Source of the DNA: an uncultured Oscillospiraceae bacterium
GTDB taxonomy: Bacteria; Bacillota; Clostridia; Oscillospirales; Oscillospiraceae
NCBI GenBank assembly: GCA_944386975.1
Contig: CALXDC010000033.1
Coordinates: 1 to 32,662, forward strand
Direction of reading: 5' to 3'
Length of the DNA stretch: 32,662 bases
Part shown: piece after piece, positions 15,435 through 22,511 of the stretch
Layout of the letters: every line of letters begins with the position of its first letter
Numbering within the stretch: position 1 is the stretch's first letter
Program-made: the position numbers and the translations under genes
Notes under the pieces: model-generated
Told to the model about the DNA's origin: nothing
Databases searched by the model: none
Seen by the model: the letters and a program-made list of their open reading frames with translations, nothing else

Positions 15435-15900
15435 CAGCAATGCAGATGCATGCTGTTTCAAATAGAAATGTTTTGATTTTAAGCTTTCAAAAAATGTAAT
15501 TCAACTATTCAATTTTAGTGATTGAAGAATGCCGACACATTCTCTCATTGCCCTACGCTTTGATAATATATCCAAAATCAAAAATTGTCAATATGGAATT
15601 CCGATTTCTTGTATTTTTTGCAAAACTGAAAGAAATCAAAACTTTTTTGTAAAAAACGGAAGCATGGCAAGCGCAGCGTTTTATGGTCTTTTTAATATAC
15701 TTTTGTATAAGAATTGGCTCAAATTTATAAAATTTGAAGATTCCATCCTTTCGGTATTTTTCAGCAAAAACACAACTTATTAAGAGTCATGGGTTTGTCG
15801 AAACATATATGGCTGTAGTCAATTGCACCATTGTATAGAAACAATACGCATCCCAATGCATCTAAGTTTTAGGACTTCCTTATCTTAAATATGTTTCCTT
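15435..15900. other. AT-rich gap without a convincing gene
   Basis: This stretch is strongly AT-rich compared with its neighbours. One 84-codon plus-strand frame (15,529-15,783) exists, but it has no ribosome site and a composition expected of random AT-rich DNA. It ends abruptly where the broken second copy of the element cargo gene begins, so it is probably an insertion or deletion scar. Confidence 0.5.
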
Positions 15901-16446
15901 ACTGGATGCTGTCAGCCCACCTGGGAGGGTGAGGAACTGAGTCTGGTACCGCCGGAGACCCGGAAACTCTGGTGGAGCGCGCCGGAAAGCGACGAGGAAG
16001 CTGAAGATTCAGTGGTGGAGACCCTGGCGGTGCTGATGGCCCAGACGATTAACGATCCCTTGTCTCTGGAACTGACCCAATACATGGTAACCTACGTGCT
16101 GGCGTTGGAACTGGAAAAGGTCAAACCGAAAAACCACCCCCGCAGGGAGACCGCCCGCTGTGCCAAGCTGGCCAAGTATCTCACCCCCCTGGGAGCGCCG
16201 CCATTCCATCGCCTACATCTGCCATCGGGGCGGGGAGATTTTCCTGCTGGACGGTGAAATCGACAGCGGAACCTGCGAGGACTATCTGAATGCCATCCGT
16301 CAGGCGGAGCAGTGGGTAAGCCATGCCGCCTTGAAACGCCATTTGATCGACCGCACCGCTCGCCCTGCTTTGACTTTGAATTGGAAAAGGCGGTTCATAT
16401 CTGGCTGGGCGACGAGTATAAGCACCGGGGAAGACTGGCGGAGTAA
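15901..16446 (+). pseudogene. Truncated, frameshifted second copy of cargo gene B
   Basis: This copy matches codons from about residue 93 to the end of the 272-aa cargo protein at 7,196-8,014, with scattered substitutions. The 5' third is absent and replaced by AT-rich DNA. One extra C in the C-run near 16,184-16,190 (six instead of five) and one missing base near 16,361 shift the frame and then restore it. It therefore cannot make the intact protein. The downstream hairpin and about 45 further bases also match. It is a relic of a related element, or of an unequal duplication. Confidence 0.9.
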
Positions 16447-16454
16447 CCACAAAG

Positions 16455-16476
16455 AGGCCGCCCGAATGGGCGGCCT
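16455..16476 (+). terminator. Terminator hairpin, second copy
   Basis: AGGCCGCCC and GGGCGGCCT pair perfectly around GAAT. It is the counterpart of the hairpin at 8,021-8,046, located the same distance after the broken gene copy. Confidence 0.6.
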
Positions 16477-16685
16477 AACAATAGCATTTCCCTGTATAAT
16501 TGCCTTAAGGCAAGGCGCACGATAGAAATCAAGACCGCCAATACTTCATGGTTGCTGGCCTGCTCCTTCATGCCGTTTTTGGGGTTCATTCACTTCCACT
16601 AAAAAAGTAAATTTTTTGTTTTAAATGGGGAATATTACAAATTCTGTCGAAAAATGCAGCAATTTTCCATAAATTCCCCAAATAC

Positions 16686-16709
16686 GGCCCTCGATGAGGG
16701 CCTTGTTTT
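16686..16709 (+). terminator. Intrinsic terminator in mobile-element debris
   Basis: GGCCCTC and GAGGGCC pair around GAT, followed by TTGTTTT. No intact gene lies just upstream, so it probably belonged to a lost element gene. Confidence 0.6.
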
Positions 16710-16771
16710 GATAAGGTTTCAACGGCCCGCCATTGTGAACCTTGACAAAACAATGGGAGTGAAAATACAGT

Positions 16772-16800
16772 CATGAAATTTCATGCGCGCAGGGCGCACC
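16772..16800 (-). other. oriT-like nick core beside a palindrome
   Basis: CATGAAATTTCATG (16,772-16,785) is a perfect palindrome. Six bases farther, the minus strand reads GTGCGCCCT (16,799-16,791). This nonamer is the core around the nick site of IncQ/pIP501-class (MobA-type) transfer origins. The usual inverted repeat 5' of the core is not evident. With a MobC-like gene at 5,925 it may be a relic transfer origin. Tentative. Confidence 0.35.
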
Positions 16801-16871
16801 ACAAAAACAGGCAAAAACGGGGCGCATGAAGTTTTCGCGCATGTGGGCCGACGCATACGCTATGATTTCAT

Positions 16872-16929
16872 GGCCGTGCCGCTCACAGCGGCAGATGGCC
16901 GTTTTTTGCTATGCTTTGCATAGCAAAAA
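16872..16929. repeat. Two adjacent perfect hairpins
   Basis: GCCGCT/AGCGGC around CAC (16,878-16,892) sits inside a GGCC pair. Next to it TTTTTGCTATGC/GCATAGCAAAAA (16,903-16,929) forms a perfect 12-bp stem with a TTT loop. They lie about 70 to 130 bases from the oriT-like motif and may belong to a transfer-origin or replication region of a decayed element. Confidence 0.5.
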
Positions 16930-17043
16930 GACCCTCTTACGATCCGAAACGATGGAGAAGGGATTGCCGCCGCAGTGTACAGCTGGCGCTGGCGCAGTCT
17001 CAGAAGACCGATGCACATGAGCCGGAATTGGTGGAGGAACACT

Positions 17044-17187
17044 ATGTCTGGCTGGAATATGAAGCAGTTGGATCATAAGTATACTCCTTCAGCACTGCCT
17101 GTCAGAAAACTTTTACTATTGGAGGAACCGCAGGCTTCTTTCCGGGACCAACTGGAGGCGCGAGAAAAATATCGAAATTATTTATAA
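17044..17187 (+). CDS. Possible small ORF (47 aa)
   Basis: The ATG at 17,044 has GGAGG six bases upstream and opens a 47-codon frame containing ALPVRKLLLLEEPQASFRDQ and a charged end (LEAREKYRNYL). It overlaps the end of another open frame (16,866-17,078, ending EEHYVWLEYEAVGS) that has no clear start. The overlapping, acidic-ended layout resembles coupled genes of a mobile element, but both are short and unrecognised. They may be remnants. Confidence 0.3.
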   Translation: MSGWNMKQLDHKYTPSALPVRKLLLLEEPQASFRDQLEAREKYRNYL

Positions 17188-17207
17188 TAGATGATAAAAT
17201 TTCCGAT

Positions 17208-17237
17208 TTGCTAAAGGAAGTTTATCAATGCTATACT
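17208..17237 (+). promoter_or_regulatory. Probable gdhA promoter
   Basis: TTGCTA (17,208-17,213) and TATACT (17,232-17,237) are 18 bp apart. It would give gdhA a leader of about 310 bases. Confidence 0.5.
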
Positions 17238-17244
17238 AACTTTA

Positions 17245-17554
17245 ACAAACAGGGTTCCTTCCTCCTCTGTGAAGAGTTCACGGAGTTCTCTGTTGTGACG
17301 AGAAAAAGGGAGGTGTAATGTAAGTTCCACCAATCTGCCACGGGAACACTGTGGCAAGAAAGAGTAGCAAGCGTATTGCTCAGTATTATGAAAGAGTAGG
17401 AGCGGTCATCTGCCTTGTCATTATTGGCGTATGCGCGGCCACCGCGGAAAGCAAAATTCCAAGTGTTCGAGGCCTACGAGGAAGGTGTCCAAATTTTCAA
17501 TTTCCGTAACATTTCTTATCAACATGCCAGATTAAAAAGCAGGAGGAAACCAAT
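17245..17554 (+). promoter_or_regulatory. Long gdhA leader
   Basis: About 310 bases lie between the promoter and gdhA. They include hairpins such as GTGAA/TTCAC (about 17,270) and TGCCAC/GTGGCA (17,336-17,356), and a good GGGAGG ribosome-site-like sequence near 17,310 that is not followed by a long frame. I see no match to a riboswitch class I know. The ribosome site of gdhA is AGGAGG near 17,541. Confidence 0.35.
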
Positions 17555-18907
17555 ATGAATGCATACGTGGAAAGAGTCATCGAGTATGTGAAGAAGCGCC
17601 ATGGCGACGAGCCGGAGTTCGTGCAGACCGTAGAGGAAGTGTTCAGCTCCATTTCCCCTGTGATCGACGCCCATCCTGAATATGAGAAAGTGGATCTGCT
17701 GACTCGCATGGTGGAGCCGGAGCGTATGTTTACCTTCCGGGTCGTGTGGTGTGACGACGCCGGCCAGTGGCACACCAACATCGGTTACCGCTGCCAGTTC
17801 AACGGCGCCATCGGTCCCTTCAAGGGCGGCCTGCGCTTCCAGGCAAACGTGACGCCCAGCATCATCAAGTTCCTGGGCTTTGAGCAGACCTTTAAGAACA
17901 GCCTCACCGGCCTGCCCATGGGCGGCGGTAAGGGTGGCAGCGATTTCGATCCCGCCGGCAAGAGCGACGCGGAGATCATGCGGTTCTGCCAGAGCTATAT
18001 GACTGCACTGTATCGTTACATCGGGCCCGACATCGACGTGCCTGCCGGCGACATGGGCGTGGGTGGCCGCGAGATCGGCTATCTGTTCGGCCAGTACCGC
18101 CGCCTGAAGGGCGTGTGGGAGAACGGCGTGCTCACCGGTAAGGGCTTCACCTACGGCGGCAGCCTGACCCGTCCCGAGGCCACCGGTTACGGCGCTATGT
18201 ATTACCTCCAGGAGGTTCTCAAGCACGAGGGCGAGGACATCAAGGGCAAGACCATTGCCTGCGCCGGCTTCGGCAACGTGACCTGGGGTATCTGCAAGAA
18301 GGCCCATCACCTGGGCGCCAAGGTCGTCACCCTGTCCGGCCCCGACGGCTACATCTACGATCCCGACGGCGTCTCCTCCTCCATGGAGAAGGTGGACTAT
18401 CTGGTGGAGATGCGCAACAGCGGCCGCAACAAGGTGAAGGATTATGCCGACAAGTTTGGCGTACAGTTCTTCCCCGGCGAGAAGCCCTGGGGCGTGAAGG
18501 TGGATGTGGTGATGCCCTCCGCCATGCAGAACGACGTTCACATGGAGCATGCCCAGCAGATCGCTGCCAACGGCATCAAGTACTACATCGAAGTGGCCAA
18601 CATGCCCACCACCAATGACGCTCTGCAGTTCCTCATGAGCCAGCCCGGCATGATCGTTGCTCCTTCCAAGGCTGTCAACGCCGGCGGCGTGGCCGTTTCC
18701 GGTCTGGAGATGAGCCAGAACAGCGAGCGCCTGGTCTGGACCGCAGAAGAGGTGGACGAGAAGCTGAAGGGCATCATGAAGACCATCCATGCCATGAGCG
18801 TGGAGGCTGCTGAAGAGTACGGCCTGGGCTACAACCTGGTTGCCGGCGCCAACATCGCTGGCTTCAAGAAGGTTGCCACCGCTATGATGGAGCAGGGCTG
18901 CTTCTAA
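17555..18907 (+). CDS. gdhA: Glutamate dehydrogenase
   Basis: This 450-aa enzyme interconverts glutamate with 2-oxoglutarate plus ammonia in the cytoplasm, using NAD(P)H. It is hexameric in this family. Visible marks are GPFKGGLRF (K90), GLPMGGGKGGSDF with catalytic K126, PAGDMGVGGREIGYLFG, the Rossmann fingerprint AGFGNVTWG in the second domain, and SKAVNAGGVAVSGLEMSQN near the end. Length and motifs match the bacterial 450-aa class. Cofactor preference cannot be read safely by eye. AGGAGG lies eight bases before the ATG. It is monocistronic, ended by a strong terminator. GC-ending codon use is stronger than in the mobile region, in keeping with a highly expressed core gene. Confidence 0.97.
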   Translation: MNAYVERVIEYVKKRHGDEPEFVQTVEEVFSSISPVIDAHPEYEKVDLLTRMVEPERMFTFRVVWCDDAGQWHTNIGYRCQFNGAIGPFKGGLRFQANVTPSIIKFLGFEQTFKNSLTGLPMGGGKGGSDFDPAGKSDAEIMRFCQSYMTALYRYIGPDIDVPAGDMGVGGREIGYLFGQYRRLKGVWENGVLTGKGFTYGGSLTRPEATGYGAMYYLQEVLKHEGEDIKGKTIACAGFGNVTWGICKKAHHLGAKVVTLSGPDGYIYDPDGVSSSMEKVDYLVEMRNSGRNKVKDYADKFGVQFFPGEKPWGVKVDVVMPSAMQNDVHMEHAQQIAANGIKYYIEVANMPTTNDALQFLMSQPGMIVAPSKAVNAGGVAVSGLEMSQNSERLVWTAEEVDEKLKGIMKTIHAMSVEAAEEYGLGYNLVAGANIAGFKKVATAMMEQGCF

Positions 18908-18948
18908 AAAAACTGCGGGGCACAGCCTCGTTTGAGTTGAAGCTCCAA

Positions 18949-18983
18949 AGAGGGCTGGGAGCATTGCTCCCGGCCCTCTTTTT
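18949..18983 (+). terminator. gdhA terminator
   Basis: Arms of 15 bases at 18,949-18,963 and 18,965-18,979 pair with one G-U, followed by TTTTT. It begins about 40 bases after the gdhA stop codon. Confidence 0.9.
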
Positions 18984-19020
18984 ACATTGCGTCTCCATCA
19001 CCGCATCTCCGCGGGGTACA

Positions 19021-19053
19021 AAGAATCCCCCGGCCTGAGGACGGGGGATTCTT
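19021..19053 (-). terminator. Terminator of the deoR-type gene
   Basis: The 12-base arms AAGAATCCCCCG and CGGGGGATTCTT pair perfectly around a 9-base loop. It sits 15 bases past the stop of the minus-strand regulator and may work on both strands. Confidence 0.75.
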
Positions 19054-19067
19054 ACAGAAATATGTCT

Positions 19068-19850
19068 TCAGCAGATCAGCTGTACGTTGTTGGCGGCGAA
19101 CCACTCCAGCCATTCCGCTGGCGGTTCCCGGTCCGTGATAACGGCGTCGATCTGATCCAGCCCGAAGAGCTTGGTAAAAGCGACTTTTCCGAACTTGGTG
19201 TGGTCCGCCAGGAGATAGACCTTCTGGGACCGCTCCACCATCAGACGCTTGATCTCTGCCTCGTCCTCGTCGCTGTCAAAGGCACCGGAGCCCAACTGCA
19301 AGCCTTTGCAGCTGACCAGGGCTACATCCATGTTGTACCCTTGGATCGTGTTGCGGGCAATGACGCCCTGGAAGGAATAGGATTTCTTGTTCAGGAACCC
19401 GCCCGTTGACATGATCTTGATCTTGGTATCCGCCAGCTCCCGCAATACGTTGGCTGAATAGGTCATCAGCAGCAGATCCTCCCGGCCGCTGATAAGTCGG
19501 ATCGTCTCCATCACAGTGGAACTGGAGTCGGCGCCGATGGCTGCCCCGTTGCGGGGAATCAGGTCCGCCGCCATGCGGGCAATGGAACGCTTCTCCTCCA
19601 CATTGGTCTGAGCCCGGCGGTCATAATTGACACGGATCACCGCATCCCCCACATTCAGGACAGCGCCGCCGTAGGTGCGAGCCACTAGCCCCTCTTTCTC
19701 CAGCTTCTCCAAGTCTCGCCGAATGGTTTCCTCCGTCACCTCAAACTGCTTGCTTAATTCTGAAACAATGACCCGCTTTTCAGTTTTTACCATGGTCCGG
19801 ATGCTGTCGAGTCTATCCTTCTGCGCCATTTTTATTCCCGTCCTTCTCAT
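19068..19850 (-). CDS. DeoR-family transcriptional regulator
   Basis: This 260-aa sugar-responsive repressor has an N-terminal DeoR helix-turn-helix (VSELSKQFEVTEETIRRDLE, then KEGLVARTYGGAVL) and a DeoRC effector domain (ADSSSTVMETIRLI, LLADHTKFGKVAF) that normally binds a phosphorylated sugar. ATG 19,850 has AAAGGAG seven bases ahead; a second ATG at 19,829 has a weaker site. It is the last gene after the leftward catabolic operon but has its own near-consensus promoter. It is the only regulator in the locus, so it most likely controls both divergent operons through the TGTTGA/TCAACA motifs near 25,000. That target is inferred. Confidence 0.92.
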   Translation of the reverse strand: MRRTGIKMAQKDRLDSIRTMVKTEKRVIVSELSKQFEVTEETIRRDLEKLEKEGLVARTYGGAVLNVGDAVIRVNYDRRAQTNVEEKRSIARMAADLIPRNGAAIGADSSSTVMETIRLISGREDLLLMTYSANVLRELADTKIKIMSTGGFLNKKSYSFQGVIARNTIQGYNMDVALVSCKGLQLGSGAFDSDEDEAEIKRLMVERSQKVYLLADHTKFGKVAFTKLFGLDQIDAVITDREPPAEWLEWFAANNVQLIC

Positions 19851-19864
19851 GTATAGGCTCCTTT

Positions 19865-19893
19865 ATTATACTGAAAAGTTTCGCATATTTCAA
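19865..19893 (-). promoter_or_regulatory. Promoter of the deoR-type gene
   Basis: On the minus strand TTGAAA (19,893-19,888) and TATAAT (19,870-19,865) are exactly 17 bp apart, between the reductase stop and the regulator start. It lets the regulator be made when the catabolic operon is off. Confidence 0.75.
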
Positions 19894-19916
19894 TAAGCAA
19901 TCAGGACGTGCAGGGA

Positions 19917-20912
19917 CTATTGGTCCAATTTTTCAGCCAATTCCCGCATCATCGCTGCATCGTCCGCGCTGAGATCGACATCGGCGGACCGGGCGTTGGC
20001 GCGAATCTGTTCCGGTTTGGAGGCGCCGCTGAGCAGCAACACATGCTCGTCCTGGCTAAGGACCCAGGCCAGCACCAGGTCGGCGGTGGTGCAGGAGTAT
20101 TTGGCGCACAGCGGCCGGAGCTGGTCGAGAAAGTCAAAGACCCGAGGCAGATTCTCCGGCTGGAACCACTTCTTGGGGATTTGAGCCCCCACTGGTTTGT
20201 AGTCCCGGGGTAGCGCGCCACTGAGAAGGCCCATCTCCAGCGGGGAGTACGCCTGCAGGGCAATGTGGTGTGCCCGGCATAGGGGCAGCAGATCCTGCTC
20301 CACCCCCCGGTCCAGAATGCTGTATTTGGCCTGGACGATGTCCAGTGATCCGTATTTAAGATATTCTTCTACCTGCTGGGGCGTCACATTGGCCGCGCCG
20401 ATGGCCCGAATTCTCCCCTGTGCCTTTAGCTCGTTGAGCAGTTCCATGGTCTCTTGAATAGGGGTGTAGTACGGCTCCACCGACTGCCAGTGGGACATAT
20501 AGACGTCAATGTAGTCGGTCCCCAGGCGTTCCAGGCTCTGATCGATCTCATGGAGGACGGAGCCGCGGGAGAGGTTTTTGTACAGCTGCGTATCCCCCAC
20601 TTTGTTGAAGAGGGCTCCCTTGCGGTCCCACACGACGCCGAACTTCGTGACGATGCAGATGTTCTCTCGACCGATCTGCCGCAGCGCCTTGCCCACGATC
20701 CGCTCGCTGTTGCCGAAGTTGTACCCCGGCGCGGTGTCGATCATGTTGATACCCACTTCGGGACAGGCGCAGATGGTGGCGATGCTCTTGCATTCCTCCT
20801 CGGCCTGCTTGGCGGGATCCCGCCCCCACGCGGGGCCGCCGCCGATGGCCCAGGTACCCAGATTGATGCGGGATACCGGCTTATCCAGCGTCCCGATTTG
20901 AATGGTCTTCAT
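19917..20912 (-). CDS. Aldo/keto reductase
   Basis: This 331-aa NAD(P)H-dependent oxidoreductase has the AKR (beta/alpha)8 fold. The catalytic tetrad is visible: D59 and Y64 in MIDTAPGYNFGNSE, K90 in VTKFG, and H141 in YMSHWQ. GAANVTPQQVEEYL and the SGASKPEQIRANA cofactor loop near the end are typical. It resembles the YajO/L-glyceraldehyde reductase-like class. In this operon it follows two aldolase genes, so it plausibly reduces an aldehyde made by aldol cleavage, or oxidises the incoming sugar or polyol. Start ATG 20,912 has GGAGG seven bases ahead. It is 45 bases downstream of the aldolase gene on the same strand. Confidence 0.9.
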   Translation of the reverse strand: MKTIQIGTLDKPVSRINLGTWAIGGGPAWGRDPAKQAEEECKSIATICACPEVGINMIDTAPGYNFGNSERIVGKALRQIGRENICIVTKFGVVWDRKGALFNKVGDTQLYKNLSRGSVLHEIDQSLERLGTDYIDVYMSHWQSVEPYYTPIQETMELLNELKAQGRIRAIGAANVTPQQVEEYLKYGSLDIVQAKYSILDRGVEQDLLPLCRAHHIALQAYSPLEMGLLSGALPRDYKPVGAQIPKKWFQPENLPRVFDFLDQLRPLCAKYSCTTADLVLAWVLSQDEHVLLLSGASKPEQIRANARSADVDLSADDAAMMRELAEKLDQ

Positions 20913-20957
20913 GGCGTTCCTCCCTGTCAGTTTTGTGATCCTGTCCGGCAGGATCCC

Positions 20958-21812
20958 TTATTTCGCAAACCATCCCGCTGCCTTGCCATTGCTGCCGAAC
21001 AGCAGGATCTTATTCTCCGCCCGGGCCTGGACAGCATCCCGGACCTTGATGTTCAGGCCCTGATACTTCTCGTTTTCCGGGCATGCGTGGATGGCGTCCA
21101 TGGCGGCCTCGCACAGCTCCGTGTGGATGTTGATCTTGGTGATGCCAAGGTCGATGGCCCTGCGGATATCGGCGTCGCCGATGCCGGAGGCGCCGTGTAG
21201 CACCAGAGGAATGGAGACACTGTTTCGCACCTGCTCCAGGATGTCGAAGTTGATCTGCGGAGGGGCGGTGTAGGCGCCGTGTTGGTTGCCGATGGCGATG
21301 GCCAGGGAGTCGATCCCTGTGCGCTCCACAAACTCCGCTGCCTGTGCGGGGTCGGTGTACAGGTAGTGGGCCAGGGCCTCCTCGTAGTCGGTCTCCGCCC
21401 CCACATGCCCCAGCTCCGCCTCCACCGGGATGCAGAGGGGGTGGAACTTGTCCACCACTTCCTTGGTGCGGCGGATGTTCTCCTCGAAGGGATAGGCGGA
21501 ACCGTCGATCATCAGGGAGTTGTAGCCGATGTCAATGGCGTGGCTGACGATCTCAAAGCTGCGGCCGTGGTCCCAGTGGATGGAGCAGGGCAGGGCGGTC
21601 TGGGTGGCGTAGGACCGCATCATGTGGATGAAATGGTTGATATCCGTGTTGACCAGGAAGCCGCTGCCGAAGGAGAGAATCACGGGGGACTGCAGCTTTT
21701 CGCAGGCCTGCATCACGCCGGAGAGCATCTCCACGTTCCAGATGCAGAAGTTGGCCACAGCGTAGTGCTCCTTCTGGGCCTTTACAAGCATGTCCTTTGT
21801 TGATACGAGCAT
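20958..21812 (-). CDS. Class II FBP/tagatose-bisphosphate-type aldolase
   Basis: This 284-aa metal-dependent aldolase would cleave a ketose (bis)phosphate into DHAP and an aldehyde. Family residues are D81/H82 in HWDHG, MIDGSAYPFEENI (103-113), E133 in EAELGHVG, H178 in GNQHGAY and H206 in LHGASG, the zinc and phosphate sites of FbaA/GatY/KbaY. Length matches GatY/KbaY. GAGGTG precedes the ATG. It lies 54 bases after the fuculose-type aldolase gene. A second aldolase of the same family (29,943-30,770) ends the opposite operon. They differ clearly (IWNVEML against NVTTYCDA at the N-terminus), so they are not a recent duplication and may act on different substrates. Confidence 0.9.
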   Translation of the reverse strand: MLVSTKDMLVKAQKEHYAVANFCIWNVEMLSGVMQACEKLQSPVILSFGSGFLVNTDINHFIHMMRSYATQTALPCSIHWDHGRSFEIVSHAIDIGYNSLMIDGSAYPFEENIRRTKEVVDKFHPLCIPVEAELGHVGAETDYEEALAHYLYTDPAQAAEFVERTGIDSLAIAIGNQHGAYTAPPQINFDILEQVRNSVSIPLVLHGASGIGDADIRRAIDLGITKINIHTELCEAAMDAIHACPENEKYQGLNIKVRDAVQARAENKILLFGSNGKAAGWFAK

Positions 21813-21866
21813 AGTGACACCTCAACTTTTTCGTTCTGATGAGTAGTAGGGGATACGCCCGCGGGG

Positions 21867-22505
21867 TCAGACTTCCAGGGGGCGGGCCATGAGGCGCTGG
21901 ATCTCCGACTGGGGGATGTCTACGGTGGGGCCCAGGACCTTGGCGATAAACAGCTGCTTGGCCATCTTTTCTGCGGCCTCCACCCGCTGGAAGGCCTTCT
22001 CCAGGGTGGAGCCCACGGAGAGCACGCCGTGGTTGCCCAGGAGCACCAGGTTCCGCTCCTTCAGATAGGGGGCGGCCTGGTCGATAATATCCGCCGTGCC
22101 GGGCACGCCGTAGGGGGCCACGGGGATGTCCTTGAAGTGGAAGAGAATCTCCGGGTGGCACTTGGCGGAGATGGGAATGTGGCACATGGCGTGAGCGGTC
22201 AGATAGGGGGAATGGCAGTGGATGGCCGCAGTGATGTCATCCCGCAGCTCATAGCTGCGCTTGTGCATGATGGTCTCGGAGGAGGACTTCTTCGACCCGT
22301 GGATCTGACGCCCCTCCTCGTCTATGACGCAGATGAGGTCCTCCGTCAGGGTACTTTTCCGGGTTCTGGCAGGGGTGATGTACAGCAGGCCGCCCTCCTT
22401 GATGGACAGGTTGCCCTCGTAGGTGTTGACCAGCTGGGCGGCCTCCATCGCCTTGGACACGCGGATGATCTCCCGGATTACATCGTAGTTGATTTCCTGG
22501 CTCAT
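21867..22505 (-). CDS. Class II aldolase/adducin family (fuculose-phosphate aldolase-like)
   Basis: This 212-aa zinc aldolase has the fold of L-fuculose-1-phosphate aldolase and L-ribulose-5-phosphate 4-epimerase. Active-site residues are E77 in SSSETIMH, H96 and H98 in HCHSPYLTAHA, and H159 in GNHGVLS. GNLSIKEGGLLYITP near the N-terminus is the phosphate-binding pattern. It would split a ketose-1-phosphate into DHAP and an aldehyde. Start ATG 22,505 has GGAGG 11 bases before it, and that site overlaps the end of the FGGY kinase gene. Close linkage to a kinase gives the kinase-then-aldolase order expected for deoxysugar or pentose/tetrose catabolism. The exact substrate cannot be named. Confidence 0.92.
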   Translation of the reverse strand: MSQEINYDVIREIIRVSKAMEAAQLVNTYEGNLSIKEGGLLYITPARTRKSTLTEDLICVIDEEGRQIHGSKKSSSETIMHKRSYELRDDITAAIHCHSPYLTAHAMCHIPISAKCHPEILFHFKDIPVAPYGVPGTADIIDQAAPYLKERNLVLLGNHGVLSVGSTLEKAFQRVEAAEKMAKQLFIAKVLGPTVDIPQSEIQRLMARPLEV

Positions 22506-22511
22506 GTTTGT

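Noticed and set aside
15529-15783. 84-codon plus-strand frame in the AT-rich gap
   Set aside because: It has no ribosome site, its composition matches AT-rich non-coding DNA, and it has no family pattern.
17519-18964. 481-codon minus-strand frame across gdhA
   Set aside because: It is antisense to a clear, full-length glutamate dehydrogenase and has a histidine/leucine-rich low-complexity translation typical of shadow frames in GC-rich genes.
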